A stretch of 33,842 nt of DNA from a bacterium (GTDB lineage Bacteria; Acidobacteriota; HRBIN11; JAKEFK01), in contig JAKEFK010000257.1 of assembly GCA_022616075.1 (NCBI GenBank), positions 1-33,842 on the forward strand, given 5' to 3'. A program made the position numbers and the translations under genes. Positions 16,003-24,455 of this stretch are shown one piece after another. Under the pieces are notes generated by a model. That model ran no database searches and was not told the DNA's origin. It saw nothing but the letters and a program-made list of their open reading frames with translations. How positions within the stretch are numbered: position 1 is the stretch's first letter; every line of letters begins with the position of its first letter.

Positions 16003-17342
16003 CGGGCGATGTTATAGCGTTTGAGCCAGTAATAAAGCGTGCGCAGACTGATTCCCAGCTCCGCTGCAGCCCGCGTTTTGTTCCATTGATGAAGTTCCAG
16101 GGCCTCGCGAAGCGCGCGTTCTTCCAATGTCTGGAGATCCACTTCCACATTGGCTATCCTATCAACGGATGACACTTGCTGGTCATGCCTCTGCACCTCC
16201 AGAGGCATGTGAATCGGAAGAATACGGTCCGTTGCAAGCAATATGGCGCGTTCTAAAACGTTTCTGAGCTGCCGGATATTTCCCGGCCACTGATAACGGA
16301 TCAGCATCTCCATGCATTCGTGTGAGACGTCCACAACTTTCTTGTCATGTTTCTGGTTAAACGTGTTTCTAAAAAATTCCACAAGCTCCGGAATGTCCTG
16401 AGGGTGATCTCGCAGCGGTGGAATCTCGATCGTAAAAACATTAATGCGGTAATACAGATCGCTGCGGAAGGCTCCCCTCCGGATCATTTCCTGTAGATTG
16501 GAATTGGTCGCAATGATCAAACGAAAATCGGCCAGGAGAGAGGAATTCGCGCCGAGCCTTTCGAACTGGCCCGTTTCCAGAACGCGCAGCAATTTCGATT
16601 GAAGAGCAATATTCATATTTCCGATCTCATCCAGAAAGAGGGTGCCACCTTTCGCCACTTCCAGTTTACCGATCTTGCGCGTGGACGCTCCGGTAAAAGC
16701 TCCTTTTTCGTAACCGAAAAACTCGCTTTCCATGAGCGTTTCCGGCAGAACACCACAATCAATGGTAACGAAAGGTTTGTCGCTTCGAGGACTCAGCAAG
16801 TACAGTTGCTCGGCCACCATCTGTTTTCCGGTGCCGCTTTCCCCCTGAATCAGCACGCGCACATCGCGGCCGGCAATACTGTGGATCGTTTCATTCAGTC
16901 TTTGCATGATCTCACTTCTGCCAAATACATAGTGAGTGCTGTCCGACAGGCTCCGGCTGTTGAGGACTTCGCGCTTTAAACGAACATGCTCCAGCGCACG
17001 GCTGACAACAATCCTCAATTCTTCATGGTTCACGGGCTTAACAAGATAATCCACTGCGCCAACCTTCATGGCTTGCACTGCGCTTTTGACGGAATCCACT
17101 CCCGTTAGAATTACCACAGGAAGGAACGGTTCAATTAGCAAAAGTTTTTCCAGAGTGTCTAAACCATCCAGCTCCGGCATCCGTAAATCAAGAATCACAA
17201 TATCGGGAGTGGTCTTTTGCAGAATTTGCAGCGCAGCTCGTCCCGATTCTGCCTCCAGAAAATGATTCTCCTGATCCCTTAGTATCTGCTTGAGGCTCCA
17301 GCGGATGTCCTCTTCATCATCTACGATCAAGATAGAAGGCAT
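15996..17342 (-). CDS. NtrC-family sigma-54 response regulator (PilR/AtoC type)
   Basis: The protein has 448 residues: a receiver domain (3-118; D8 and D9, phosphoacceptor D52, K102), an AAA+ sigma-54 domain (about 138-370; Walker A GESGTGKQ 167-174, GAFTGA 214-219, Walker B GGTLFLDE 232-239) and a Fis-type helix-turn-helix (about 411-445). All key residues are present. It should oligomerise when phosphorylated and open sigma-54 promoters. The start M-P-S-I-L-I-V-D-D-E overlaps the kinase gene by 26 bases, so the two are co-translated. A longer frame from 17546 lies inside the kinase gene and is rejected. The divergent pilin operon with its sigma-54 promoter is the obvious target, by analogy with PilS/PilR. 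Confidence 0.93.
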   Translation of the reverse strand: MPSILIVDDEEDIRWSLKQILRDQENHFLEAESGRAALQILQKTTPDIVILDLRMPELDGLDTLEKLLLIEPFLPVVILTGVDSVKSAVQAMKVGAVDYLVKPVNHEELRIVVSRALEHVRLKREVLNSRSLSDSTHYVFGRSEIMQRLNETIHSIAGRDVRVLIQGESGTGKQMVAEQLYLLSPRSDKPFVTIDCGVLPETLMESEFFGYEKGAFTGASTRKIGKLEVAKGGTLFLDEIGNMNIALQSKLLRVLETGQFERLGANSSLLADFRLIIATNSNLQEMIRRGAFRSDLYYRINVFTIEIPPLRDHPQDIPELVEFFRNTFNQKHDKKVVDVSHECMEMLIRYQWPGNIRQLRNVLERAILLATDRILPIHMPLEVQRHDQQVSSVDRIANVEVDLQTLEERALREALELHQWNKTRAAAELGISLRTLYYWLKRYNIARK

Positions 17343-20028
17343 CCTTTTCCCCAATCTTGAAGTACACGTAAAAGTGCGTGCCGATCCCCTCTTTGCTCCA
17401 GCACCGCATAAAACCACCCTGCTCTTCCAGAATGCGTTTTGCAAAAGAGAGACCGAGTCCTTTTCCAGCGGCTTTCGTCGTGAAAAAAGGAGTAAAAATT
17501 TTTTCCATAACGATGGACGACATTCCTCCGCCCGTGTCGGATACAACCATTAAAAGATATTTTCGTGAGATTCCCCCTTCCAATTCTTCCTGTAAATCCG
17601 TTGTTATTTGCAATTGTCCTTTGAATTTCATGGCCTGAAGAGCATTGTTGATCAAGTTGATCAGCACCTCCCGGATCTGCACAACATTTCCGCGGATTAG
17701 AGGCGGTTCCGGTAGGGGTTGGAAGTGGAATTTTACCTCTTCATTTTGTGGAGATTCGCGGAACATGGGCAAGGTTTTTTCAATCAGTTCATTCAAGTTG
17801 AGCCACGTAAAGGCGGATTCATCCATCGAAACATAGTTCAACGTATCCGAAATCAAATTGCGAATCCGTTCTACGTTCTTTTCCATTCGCTGTCCGATGT
17901 CCCGCAAATCTTTGCGATCCAGATCATCCATCGACAGGAGTTTTACTCCCGTTTCGAGCAGCATCACGGGGTTTTTTAGCTGGTGGATCATGCCGGCAAC
18001 GAATTCACCGAGTGAAGTCAGCCGGTCCTTCCGGAAATTCTCAAGATCGCGGCGATGGCTCTCCGTAACGTCGCGTACAAGAATCGTCATGTCGTTCGAT
18101 CCATGGGAAAACGTATGCGTGCTGTAAAGCCAGTACCTTTTGATCGCTGAAGAACTGCCAGGACCTTCCCAGACAAATTCCCTTTCATACGAATCGCGAA
18201 TCGCATCCAGTTTCAGATCCGGAAAAATCAATGAGATATCCTGATTCAATAAATCCTTTTGATTCAGGTTTGCAATCTTCAGGAAATACTTATTTGCAAA
18301 ACGAATTTGTCCCTGTGAATCCAGAGTAATCACGCCAACAGGGAGCTCACTCAGGATTCGTTCTACGATTCGCGGAGAAACAGGAGTTGAGATCACCAAT
18401 TCACGCTGATTTGGGATTTCACCTGAGGATCCGGCTGCATTTAAAATTTCAATAAAACCAGATTCCAGCAGGTGCTGTAATGCTGCTAGAACTTCCACTT
18501 CACGGGCGGGAGCAAGATTGACGAGTGCCTTCACGTTGCGGATCCCATTAATGCGATTCAACAGAAACACTTCCATCGCTTGATGGGCAGCTTTCCATTT
18601 CGGCCGTGATCTTAGCAACGGGATGTCTTGAGCCCTCAGAACATGCGAATAGAACCAGGACTTGTATCGCTGTTCAGCATCTTCGAGCAAAGGAAGGGTC
18701 AAATGAAGATCACAATCCGGTTCCTTCACCAATCGGTATAACAAACGAACGGCTTTTTCATAGTCGCCGGAGACCAGCATCCTCCGCACTCTTTCTAGCG
18801 ATTGTTCGAGTACAGCTTTTTCCAGCGAATGTTCAGAAGCGTCAGGCGCCGGATCGAAACGGATCAACCCTTTCTCATAAAACGGATAGAGGTAGGAAAG
18901 GAGCTCCCATTCACTTGTATGGGTTTCATATAAGATGTCTTCCACAGTATGACTTCCGGTGAGCATCCAGCGAACGGTCTCTGCGGAAGCCGCCGAATCT
19001 CCGATGTAGAGCTGATCCCAGGAAGCGACCGCTTGCACAATCATCCGTAAATGCGGAACGACTTTGCGGATCTTGTGCCACATTTCCGCTTTTACTTCTC
19101 CCTCCATGATCAAACCAATGAGTGGAACATTGACCATGTGAAAGATGTATGGAGGAACCAGATTCTGATAGAAATTATAGACTCCGGTTTTTTGCAGAAA
19201 CAGGTTCGTTACTGTTTCGGTGATTTTCTTGATCAGAATTTCGCTGATGGTGGCTTCATCCGAAATGCCTTCTTGAATAATGAGTTTGCCCAGAAAAACC
19301 CGTTCCTGTTCCTGTTTTACGATTAACTCTAGAAGCCTGTTTTCATCCAGAATTCCATTTCGCAACAAAAACTGGCCCAGGTACATTCGCGGATCGGAGG
19401 AACCTGCGGACAAGATCTCGCCATTCAAGAAAAATATGCTTGTATTCACCAATCCCGACTGAACTTCCAGCGTTCCTGTGAGCTGCGAAAAGCTCGGGAA
19501 CTGCAGGAGATCCGGCATGAATACATTTTCCAGATTCCCGGAAAAGGACCAGGAGCCCTGTTCCTTGGCAGTCGAATCGGGAAATTGAGGGAGATCCAGC
19601 AAAGTTTTCCTGCGCTGAATTTGCTTCAAGTTCTGTTCGATGATCTGTTGCAACCGGACCGGCTCGATCGGTTTGGATACGAGATCGGCCGCTCCGCCCT
19701 TAATAGCTGCGACAGCTTCATCAATAGTGGTATGTCCGGAAAGTAACACGATCGCGGAACCAGAGTGGGAGACAGATTTCAACGAAGAAAGAGTTTCGAT
19801 TCCCGACTCGTCCACCAATTCCTTTGCCAGGAGAATTAAGTCAGGCTGGAATCGTCCGACTTCTTCACGACCGCTCGCAATGGAATCGGTTCCTTGAACA
19901 AGATAGTGTTCTGTCAGGAATTCGGTAAGGGCATTGCGCAACGAACTACTGCTCTCAATGATGAGGATTTTGCCCCGTTCCGGTAGTTCAGTCATCCCTC
20001 CACGCATAAGAGGAGGCATGGGCTGCAA
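17317..20028 (-). CDS. Sensor histidine kinase: pseudo-receiver, DUF4388 (PATAN), PAS, HisKA, HATPase
   Basis: The protein has 903 residues. A receiver-like domain (about 19-138) lacks the phosphoacceptor: A68 replaces Asp in L-I-L-L-A-K-E-L, and the acidic pair is E25-S26. Next are a DUF4388/PATAN-like region (about 158-270), a long helical region (270-545), a PAS domain (about 552-655), HisKA with H682 (A-G-M-I-H-Q-L-K-N-P) and a HATPase (N-box N-N-A-L-Q-A-M about 794-800; D-T-G-G-G-M 831-836; G-K-G-L-G-L-S 855-861). It has no membrane segment, so it is probably cytoplasmic. It should phosphorylate the regulator encoded just downstream. The TTG start is chosen for its strong ribosome binding site; ATG at 19995 is an alternative. 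Confidence 0.9.
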   Translation of the reverse strand: MQPMPPLMRGGMTELPERGKILIIESSSSLRNALTEFLTEHYLVQGTDSIASGREEVGRFQPDLILLAKELVDESGIETLSSLKSVSHSGSAIVLLSGHTTIDEAVAAIKGGAADLVSKPIEPVRLQQIIEQNLKQIQRRKTLLDLPQFPDSTAKEQGSWSFSGNLENVFMPDLLQFPSFSQLTGTLEVQSGLVNTSIFFLNGEILSAGSSDPRMYLGQFLLRNGILDENRLLELIVKQEQERVFLGKLIIQEGISDEATISEILIKKITETVTNLFLQKTGVYNFYQNLVPPYIFHMVNVPLIGLIMEGEVKAEMWHKIRKVVPHLRMIVQAVASWDQLYIGDSAASAETVRWMLTGSHTVEDILYETHTSEWELLSYLYPFYEKGLIRFDPAPDASEHSLEKAVLEQSLERVRRMLVSGDYEKAVRLLYRLVKEPDCDLHLTLPLLEDAEQRYKSWFYSHVLRAQDIPLLRSRPKWKAAHQAMEVFLLNRINGIRNVKALVNLAPAREVEVLAALQHLLESGFIEILNAAGSSGEIPNQRELVISTPVSPRIVERILSELPVGVITLDSQGQIRFANKYFLKIANLNQKDLLNQDISLIFPDLKLDAIRDSYEREFVWEGPGSSSAIKRYWLYSTHTFSHGSNDMTILVRDVTESHRRDLENFRKDRLTSLGEFVAGMIHQLKNPVMLLETGVKLLSMDDLDRKDLRDIGQRMEKNVERIRNLISDTLNYVSMDESAFTWLNLNELIEKTLPMFRESPQNEEVKFHFQPLPEPPLIRGNVVQIREVLINLINNALQAMKFKGQLQITTDLQEELEGGISRKYLLMVVSDTGGGMSSIVMEKIFTPFFTTKAAGKGLGLSFAKRILEEQGGFMRCWSKEGIGTHFYVYFKIGEKDAFYLDRR

Positions 20029-20036
20029 TTCTTATA

Positions 20037-20044
20037 CCCCTCCC
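20037..20044 (-). promoter_or_regulatory. Ribosome binding site supporting a TTG start for the histidine kinase
   Basis: The minus strand reads GGGAGGGG, 8 bases before TTG at 20028. The nearby ATGs at 20019 and 20007 are too far from it. The ATG at 19995 has GGAGGG only one base away. Confidence 0.5.
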
Positions 20045-20052
20045 TCTGGATC

Positions 20053-20132
20053 TCACCGCAGAGTACGCTGAGAACGCAACGTTAAAAACAATTCTTAAAT
20101 TCTCTCTGCGATCTCTGCGGTCTCTGCGGTGA
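20053..20132. repeat. Inverted repeat of the GCAGAGACGCAGAG type
   Basis: CTCACCGCAGAG at the left and CTCTGCGGTGA at the right form terminal inverted arms around GCAGAG-type tandem words. It sits between the kinase gene and the putative activator sites of the pilin operon. Confidence 0.6.
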
Positions 20133-20160
20133 AATATTCAGACACCCGTCCTTAGTTTAT

Positions 20161-20204
20161 TGCAAATTGCAGATCGATTGCAAAAATTACTGCAACTTTT
20201 GCAA
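20161..20204. promoter_or_regulatory. Palindromic TTGCA sites, candidate enhancer of the pilin operon
   Basis: Site 1 is TGCAA-A-TTGCA (20161-20171). Site 2 is TTGCAAAA (20178-20185) with TTTTGCAA (20197-20204), an 8-bp inverted repeat spaced by 11 bases. They lie about 120-165 bases upstream of the predicted sigma-54 start, where NtrC-type activators normally bind. They could also act on the divergent kinase-regulator operon. Confidence 0.5.
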
Positions 20205-20228
20205 AGTTTCATCACAGAATCACGGAGT

Positions 20229-20285
20229 AAAGTAGCGCGGACGTCTCGTCTGCGGCTGCTCGCGGGCGGGACGCCCGCGCTACTT
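20229..20285. repeat. Palindromic repeat, AAAGTAGCGCGG family
   Basis: AAAGTAGCGCGGACGTCTCG starts and GACGCCCGCGCTACTT ends this full-length copy. It lies between the putative enhancer and the pilin promoter. Confidence 0.85.
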
Positions 20286-20297
20286 CAGATAAAAGCC

Positions 20298-20313
20298 TGG
20301 TACGGAAGTTGCC
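20298..20313 (+). promoter_or_regulatory. Sigma-54 promoter of the minor pilin operon
   Basis: TGGTACGGAAGTTGCC matches TGGCAC-N5-TTGCW apart from C-to-T in the -24 box and the final C, with exact 10-base GG-GC spacing. The predicted start is close to 20324. An in-frame TTG at 20309 therefore cannot be the translation start if this promoter is used. Confidence 0.62.
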
Positions 20314-20323
20314 ATTGCTAAAG

Positions 20324-20941
20324 ATGCGAAGACACAAAATGGTCAGTGAGAGTGGGGAGTATAAGGGATTTTCTCTTTTAGAGACGCTCGTTATTGTGGC
20401 GGTTCTTGGGGTCATGGTAGCGGGCGGAGTCCCCACTTTTTATCGATTGCTTCAGAAATATCGCCTAGAAGGCGAGGCTAGACAAATTCTAGGTACAGTG
20501 GCTCTCACACGGTTGAGAGCCACTTCCTCTAACTTTACCTATTCGTTTCAATACAATCGTTCCACTGATTCCTACTTAGCCGCCGGCACAGAGCCGTCCG
20601 CTCCCGATGGAAACTGGTATTCGGCTTACTGCGATCTGAACGGAAATGGCGTTCAAGATACGGATTCGTTAAGCCGTACTGCAGTCACTCTACAGTACGG
20701 CAAATTCATTACAACCGGGCTGTTTTCCAATCTGCCAAGCGGCGCCGATCCCGATGATGTGCCTTCCGATCAAGTCACGATGATATTTGGTCGCAATGGA
20801 ACGCTGGTAAACACTCCGCAGGAAGAGAGATGTATTGTTTTGCAAAATGAGCAGGGAATGAGGAGGGCCATTTGTGTGGAACAAGGTGGAATCATCGGAC
20901 TGCATAACGGCGATGAAGGAACATGGGTACAGGTTCAATAA
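20324..20941 (+). CDS. Minor prepilin, FimT/GspH type
   Basis: The protein has about 205 residues. The class III leader ends Y-K-G before F-S-L-L-E-T-L-V-I-V-A-V-L-G-V, with Glu at +5 of the mature protein, as prepilin peptidase substrates need. The hydrophobic helix is followed by a globular domain with Cys, D-x-N-G-N-G-x-Q-D and G-R-N-G-T, typical of GspH/FimT pseudopilins. It should help to prime the type IV pilus or secretion pseudopilus. Start options are ATG 20324 (leader M-R-R-H-K-M-V-S-E) or ATG 20339; the sigma-54 start near 20324 would make the first almost leaderless. The next gene overlaps by 19 bases, so the four pilin genes form one operon. Confidence 0.85.
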   Translation: MRRHKMVSESGEYKGFSLLETLVIVAVLGVMVAGGVPTFYRLLQKYRLEGEARQILGTVALTRLRATSSNFTYSFQYNRSTDSYLAAGTEPSAPDGNWYSAYCDLNGNGVQDTDSLSRTAVTLQYGKFITTGLFSNLPSGADPDDVPSDQVTMIFGRNGTLVNTPQEERCIVLQNEQGMRRAICVEQGGIIGLHNGDEGTWVQVQ

Positions 20942-21432
20942 AAATAAAAGAATCCAAGCTCCGCAGGCGGGACGCTCGCGCTACAGCTGGATTTACGCTC
21001 ATTGAGCTTCTGGTCGCAGTTCTAATTCTTGCGGTCGGCGCGCTTGCGCTGGCGCAGCTATTTGCATCAAGCGTCTGGGTGAATGCGCGGACAAAGGATG
21101 ACACGGAAATTTACACGGTAGCAGAACAGGTACTTGAGGACCTTTACGATTCGCGCTACGCAAACTTGCCGGTTGGAGGAGACTTAAACACAGCACAGTC
21201 CGGGTATTCCATTGCAAGTGCTCAACTGGAAAGTTCGGTGATCGTTTCCGATCCAACTCAATTTCATCCGAATGCCGTTGTCTATAGCGTTTTCTGGAAA
21301 ATTACAGACGCCGGATCGATCGCAGGAGTTCCACTAAAAGAAATCGCTGTTCGCGTCGTCAGCAAACGTTTGCAAATGGGCGCTAAGGGACGGGAAACCA
21401 TCGTTCGCACGCAAATTGCGAGCTTGTTTTAA
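20923..21432 (+). CDS. Minor prepilin, PilV type, with repeat-derived leader
   Basis: The protein has 169 residues. The mature part starts after A-T-A-G with F-T-L-I-E-L-L-V-A-V-L-I-L-A-V-G, carrying the Glu at +5. The globular region with A-E-Q-V-L-E-D-L is typical of PilV/GspI-like proteins. The leader is unusually long (23 residues), and its L-R-R-R-D-A-R-A-T part is encoded by half of an AAAGTAGCGCGG repeat (20961-20984). The repeat thus supplies the positive charges needed for membrane insertion. AAGGA upstream of ATG 20923 supports the start, which overlaps the preceding gene. Confidence 0.83.
   Translation: MGTGSIKIKESKLRRRDARATAGFTLIELLVAVLILAVGALALAQLFASSVWVNARTKDDTEIYTVAEQVLEDLYDSRYANLPVGGDLNTAQSGYSIASAQLESSVIVSDPTQFHPNAVVYSVFWKITDAGSIAGVPLKEIAVRVVSKRLQMGAKGRETIVRTQIASLF
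20961..20984. repeat. Half copy of the AAAGTAGCGCGG repeat inside the PilV-type gene
   Basis: CCGCAGGCGGGACGCTCGCG followed by CTAC is the right half of the palindrome. It is translated in frame in the prepilin leader, just before the cleavage site. Confidence 0.8.
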
Positions 21433-21434
21433 GC

Positions 21435-22232
21435 ATGCAATATCAAAGCGGTTATACCCTTGTCGAGGTTTTGGTGCTGATTGTTCTTGGATTGATGGTG
21501 ATTGTCGGGTTGTATCAGATTCTTGATCAGCACGCAAAGGTTCATAAGGCGCAACAGGAAATCACCGTAATGAATCATCAGGTTCGCGCTGCCATGGAAA
21601 CCGTTGTTCGAACAATTCGATCCGCCGGCAGCAACAAACCTGCATTGGAGCGCGTGCCGCGTGTCTACATCGCAGAAGAAAACCGCATCCGGTTGATTTC
21701 GGATTTGCCACAGGATTTTCATGACCCTGCAGATCTGGATGGCGACGGTTTCACTTGCGACGATACCGATGGCGATACTTTCAGCATCACCGACTGTGAT
21801 GCTTCCGGTACAGCGGGCGATGGAAACAATGAAAACGAAAATGCCGACGGATTGTTGAACGACGAGTACGAAGATGTTGCTTTTTTTCTGGATAACAACC
21901 AGCTAATTTTGAGGCAATTCAGCGATGATCCCGGGTTGGAAACCGCGCCGTCCGGGAATTTTTTCAGACCACCGATTTCCATTACTCCCGATCCTCCCGC
22001 ACTATCTGATAACGTGCTTGCGCAAGATGTTCTGGAGTTATCGTTCCGGTATTTCGTTGATTCGAATACCGAACTCACAATGTCAGGATCACCTTCGGCC
22101 GTGGCTGATTCCGATCTGCACAACATAAAACTTGTACAAATAAAAATGATTGGCCGCACGCGGAATCGCGATCTTTCGGGTGGAAGATTTCATACGATCG
22201 AATTGACAAGCAATGTGGAATTGCGGAACTAA
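21435..22232 (+). CDS. Minor prepilin, PilW type
   Basis: The protein has 265 residues. The short leader M-Q-Y-Q-S-G is followed by Y-T-L-V-E-V-L-V-L-I-V-L-G-L, with Glu at +5. A long amphipathic helix with A-M-E-T-V-V-R-T-I-R-S-A-G is typical of PilW/GspJ-like proteins. An insertion rich in Asp, Gly and Asn (D-L-D-G-D-G-F-T-C-D-D-T-D-G-D, about 99-115) looks like calcium-binding loops. It starts 2 bases after the previous stop, so translation is coupled. Role: minor subunit of the pilus tip complex, inferred from the family and its neighbours. Confidence 0.85.
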   Translation: MQYQSGYTLVEVLVLIVLGLMVIVGLYQILDQHAKVHKAQQEITVMNHQVRAAMETVVRTIRSAGSNKPALERVPRVYIAEENRIRLISDLPQDFHDPADLDGDGFTCDDTDGDTFSITDCDASGTAGDGNNENENADGLLNDEYEDVAFFLDNNQLILRQFSDDPGLETAPSGNFFRPPISITPDPPALSDNVLAQDVLELSFRYFVDSNTELTMSGSPSAVADSDLHNIKLVQIKMIGRTRNRDLSGGRFHTIELTSNVELRN

Positions 22233-22235
22233 TTC

Positions 22236-24455
22236 ATGAAAACTTTTGACAAGCAAAAAGGCGTGGCGTTGATTCTAGCGCTCTTTTTTCTGCTGATACT
22301 TTCGGTCCTGGGGCTCTCTTTGATCACGAATACGCAGATGGAACAAGCAGCGAGCAACAGCTATTCAGAAACTGTACGCGCCACTTATGCAGCGCAAGCC
22401 GGAATCGAACGTTTTCGAACGTATCTTTTATATGACTACAAATGGGATCCCCAATCCTGGGGAAATGGTCTCCTCTATGTTCCCAAAGGCACGGCCGGTG
22501 CTTTACCCGGAACGGGCATTGGCGAAACAGATCATGATTACTTTGATCTGAGCAATGGCGGAGCGATCTCCGCGCCAGGCGAAGTTCCCTATGACGTCCT
22601 GGACACAGTTCCGGAAAGCGAAAACCCCTCGCTATTCCCGGAGATAACCGACCCCACTTATATGCCGCCTGCTGGCTATCAGATTATGTTGCGCAACATC
22701 GGCTCTCCGGGAGCATTTAGTTTCAATGAAATTTGTGTGATCTCCATCGGCTATACCGGCACAAGAAAAAACTTGTTTATGGACTACGCCAAAGGAGTGA
22801 ATATTCTCGAAAACTGTTTTAACGGTGAAGACATCTCAATTTGGAACAACATCATTTTTGGAGAAGAAACAACAAATAGCGGTGGCGGAAATGTGTCAGC
22901 TCATGGAAATATCCACGTGCTGGGTGTAGGAATCTCCGATCCGGATGATGTTAGCTACGTAACCAAAGCGGATGTCTACAATTGCTACGATGACGGAAGC
23001 TGCGGAGGCCAGGGAGAATTAACGGCAGCAGGACTGAACATCTATCTGAACGGGCCACAAGCAGCACGCGAAACTCTCGGCGCAAAATTGCGCGTGCGAA
23101 ACGGCACCGTGGACCTGACAACTGGAAATGCCTGGGTTGGACCAGGAGGCAGCGCTCCATTTGAAGGAGCCTTCGTGTGCGAAGACTGCGGCAATTTCGG
23201 ATACGAAGGTAGCAGCAGGGATAAAGTAAACGCGCTCGAATATGCCGGTTACGATATCCCCGCGGAACTTTTTAGTCTCGTGCGTCTTCCGCGCGTAGAA
23301 GATCCGTATGAAGATCCGGTATCCGGCATCGTCTATCCCAATTACTCAACCTATCTTCTGGGAAACGATGCAACTGCGGATCCCGGGATCCTAGGATTAA
23401 AATTGGCCACGGCGCTTGGCAGCAACAATACGACGACTTTCGATTCCGGACTTGCCGGACAGATCTGGACTGCAAAAAACACGATCTTTTCGCAAAATGC
23501 AGACTCTGGCACTTCAGCATCACAGAAACAATTAGATCCTGTGGATGAAGCAGATCCTTTATTCAGTCCTATCCTTGGATCAGGCAAAACATTTGCCATT
23601 GTTGCTTCTGATTCAACGGAAGGAGTTTTTGTCGTTTACAAGGAAGTGGCCCCCTTCACACAAGGCGGAGTGGACTATAGACGTCAGGTGCATGGAATGG
23701 TTTTCGCAGCAGCTGGAGCGGATATGAACGCCGTTTCGTTGAACGTGGATCTGGATGGAAGTGACCTGGATGGCAATGGTGACTATTCCAATACGTTGCC
23801 TGTAAATGAATCCAATGAGCTGATTCGAAAAGTGATTAATTCTCTGTGGCTGGCATCTCAAAAAGTTTGCGGTCCACTCTCCGCCTGTTACACACATGCT
23901 GACGCCGAAAGGACGGAATTTCATGACACGTTGAACTGGGACGCTCTCAGCGATGGCACAAAAACCGGCAAGCTCAAAACGACGGGACACATCCTGAACG
24001 GATATGGCGTCATTCAAGTCACGGATATCGCCAGCTTGGACGATGTGACCTACAACGGACGATTTACTCTCTTTATGGATGATTCCGATGGCGCCGGAGC
24101 CGCAGGGGATATCGGTTTCGCCGATGAAATTGTTTCAGTTCCTGCGTATACAAAGAGCTCGACATGGTACGCATTTCCCTGTCAAATCAATATGGGTATC
24201 CTGGCGCGAAATCAAATCACGCAAGGGCCTTCGCCGCATTCTCATCGAGTCGGTTCGTTTTACGCAGGTGAGATAACAGATGTATCGAAGCAGTTGAGAA
24301 TTCTTGGAGCAATGGTCACCGCCGATTGGAATTTTGCTGCCGGCGGCAATCCGGATTTCCATCAGGCAATGGAGATCTCCCGTTGTTTGCCTCCGTACAT
24401 GATCGGTGGTGAGGTCATTCCGTTGTTGAAGTCGGTCGGTTTTGTAGAAAGGTAA
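22236..24455 (+). CDS. PilX-type pilus assembly protein with large exported domain
   Basis: The protein has 739 residues. The leader M-K-T-F-D-K-Q-K-G precedes V-A-L-I-L-A-L-F-F-L-L-I-L-S-V-L-G-L, the PilX/GspK pattern that lacks the usual Glu at +5. About 700 residues of exported, beta-rich, Asp- and Gly-rich sequence follow, with a Cys pair (C-E-D-C, about 312-315) and a calcium-loop-like D-L-D-G-S-D-L-D-G-N-G-D. PilX proteins are usually much shorter (about 150-200), so the large domain is unusual and could be an adhesin-like tip. No PilY1 gene follows. Its last 41 bases overlap the convergent glycosyltransferase gene. The ATG lies 3 bases after the previous stop. Confidence 0.83.
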   Translation: MKTFDKQKGVALILALFFLLILSVLGLSLITNTQMEQAASNSYSETVRATYAAQAGIERFRTYLLYDYKWDPQSWGNGLLYVPKGTAGALPGTGIGETDHDYFDLSNGGAISAPGEVPYDVLDTVPESENPSLFPEITDPTYMPPAGYQIMLRNIGSPGAFSFNEICVISIGYTGTRKNLFMDYAKGVNILENCFNGEDISIWNNIIFGEETTNSGGGNVSAHGNIHVLGVGISDPDDVSYVTKADVYNCYDDGSCGGQGELTAAGLNIYLNGPQAARETLGAKLRVRNGTVDLTTGNAWVGPGGSAPFEGAFVCEDCGNFGYEGSSRDKVNALEYAGYDIPAELFSLVRLPRVEDPYEDPVSGIVYPNYSTYLLGNDATADPGILGLKLATALGSNNTTTFDSGLAGQIWTAKNTIFSQNADSGTSASQKQLDPVDEADPLFSPILGSGKTFAIVASDSTEGVFVVYKEVAPFTQGGVDYRRQVHGMVFAAAGADMNAVSLNVDLDGSDLDGNGDYSNTLPVNESNELIRKVINSLWLASQKVCGPLSACYTHADAERTEFHDTLNWDALSDGTKTGKLKTTGHILNGYGVIQVTDIASLDDVTYNGRFTLFMDDSDGAGAAGDIGFADEIVSVPAYTKSSTWYAFPCQINMGILARNQITQGPSPHSHRVGSFYAGEITDVSKQLRILGAMVTADWNFAAGGNPDFHQAMEISRCLPPYMIGGEVIPLLKSVGFVER

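Noticed and set aside
17343-17546. Longer N-terminus for the NtrC-type regulator
   Set aside because: These codons lie inside the kinase gene's ATPase region in another frame. The receiver domain starts exactly at M-P-S-I-L-I-V-D-D-E.
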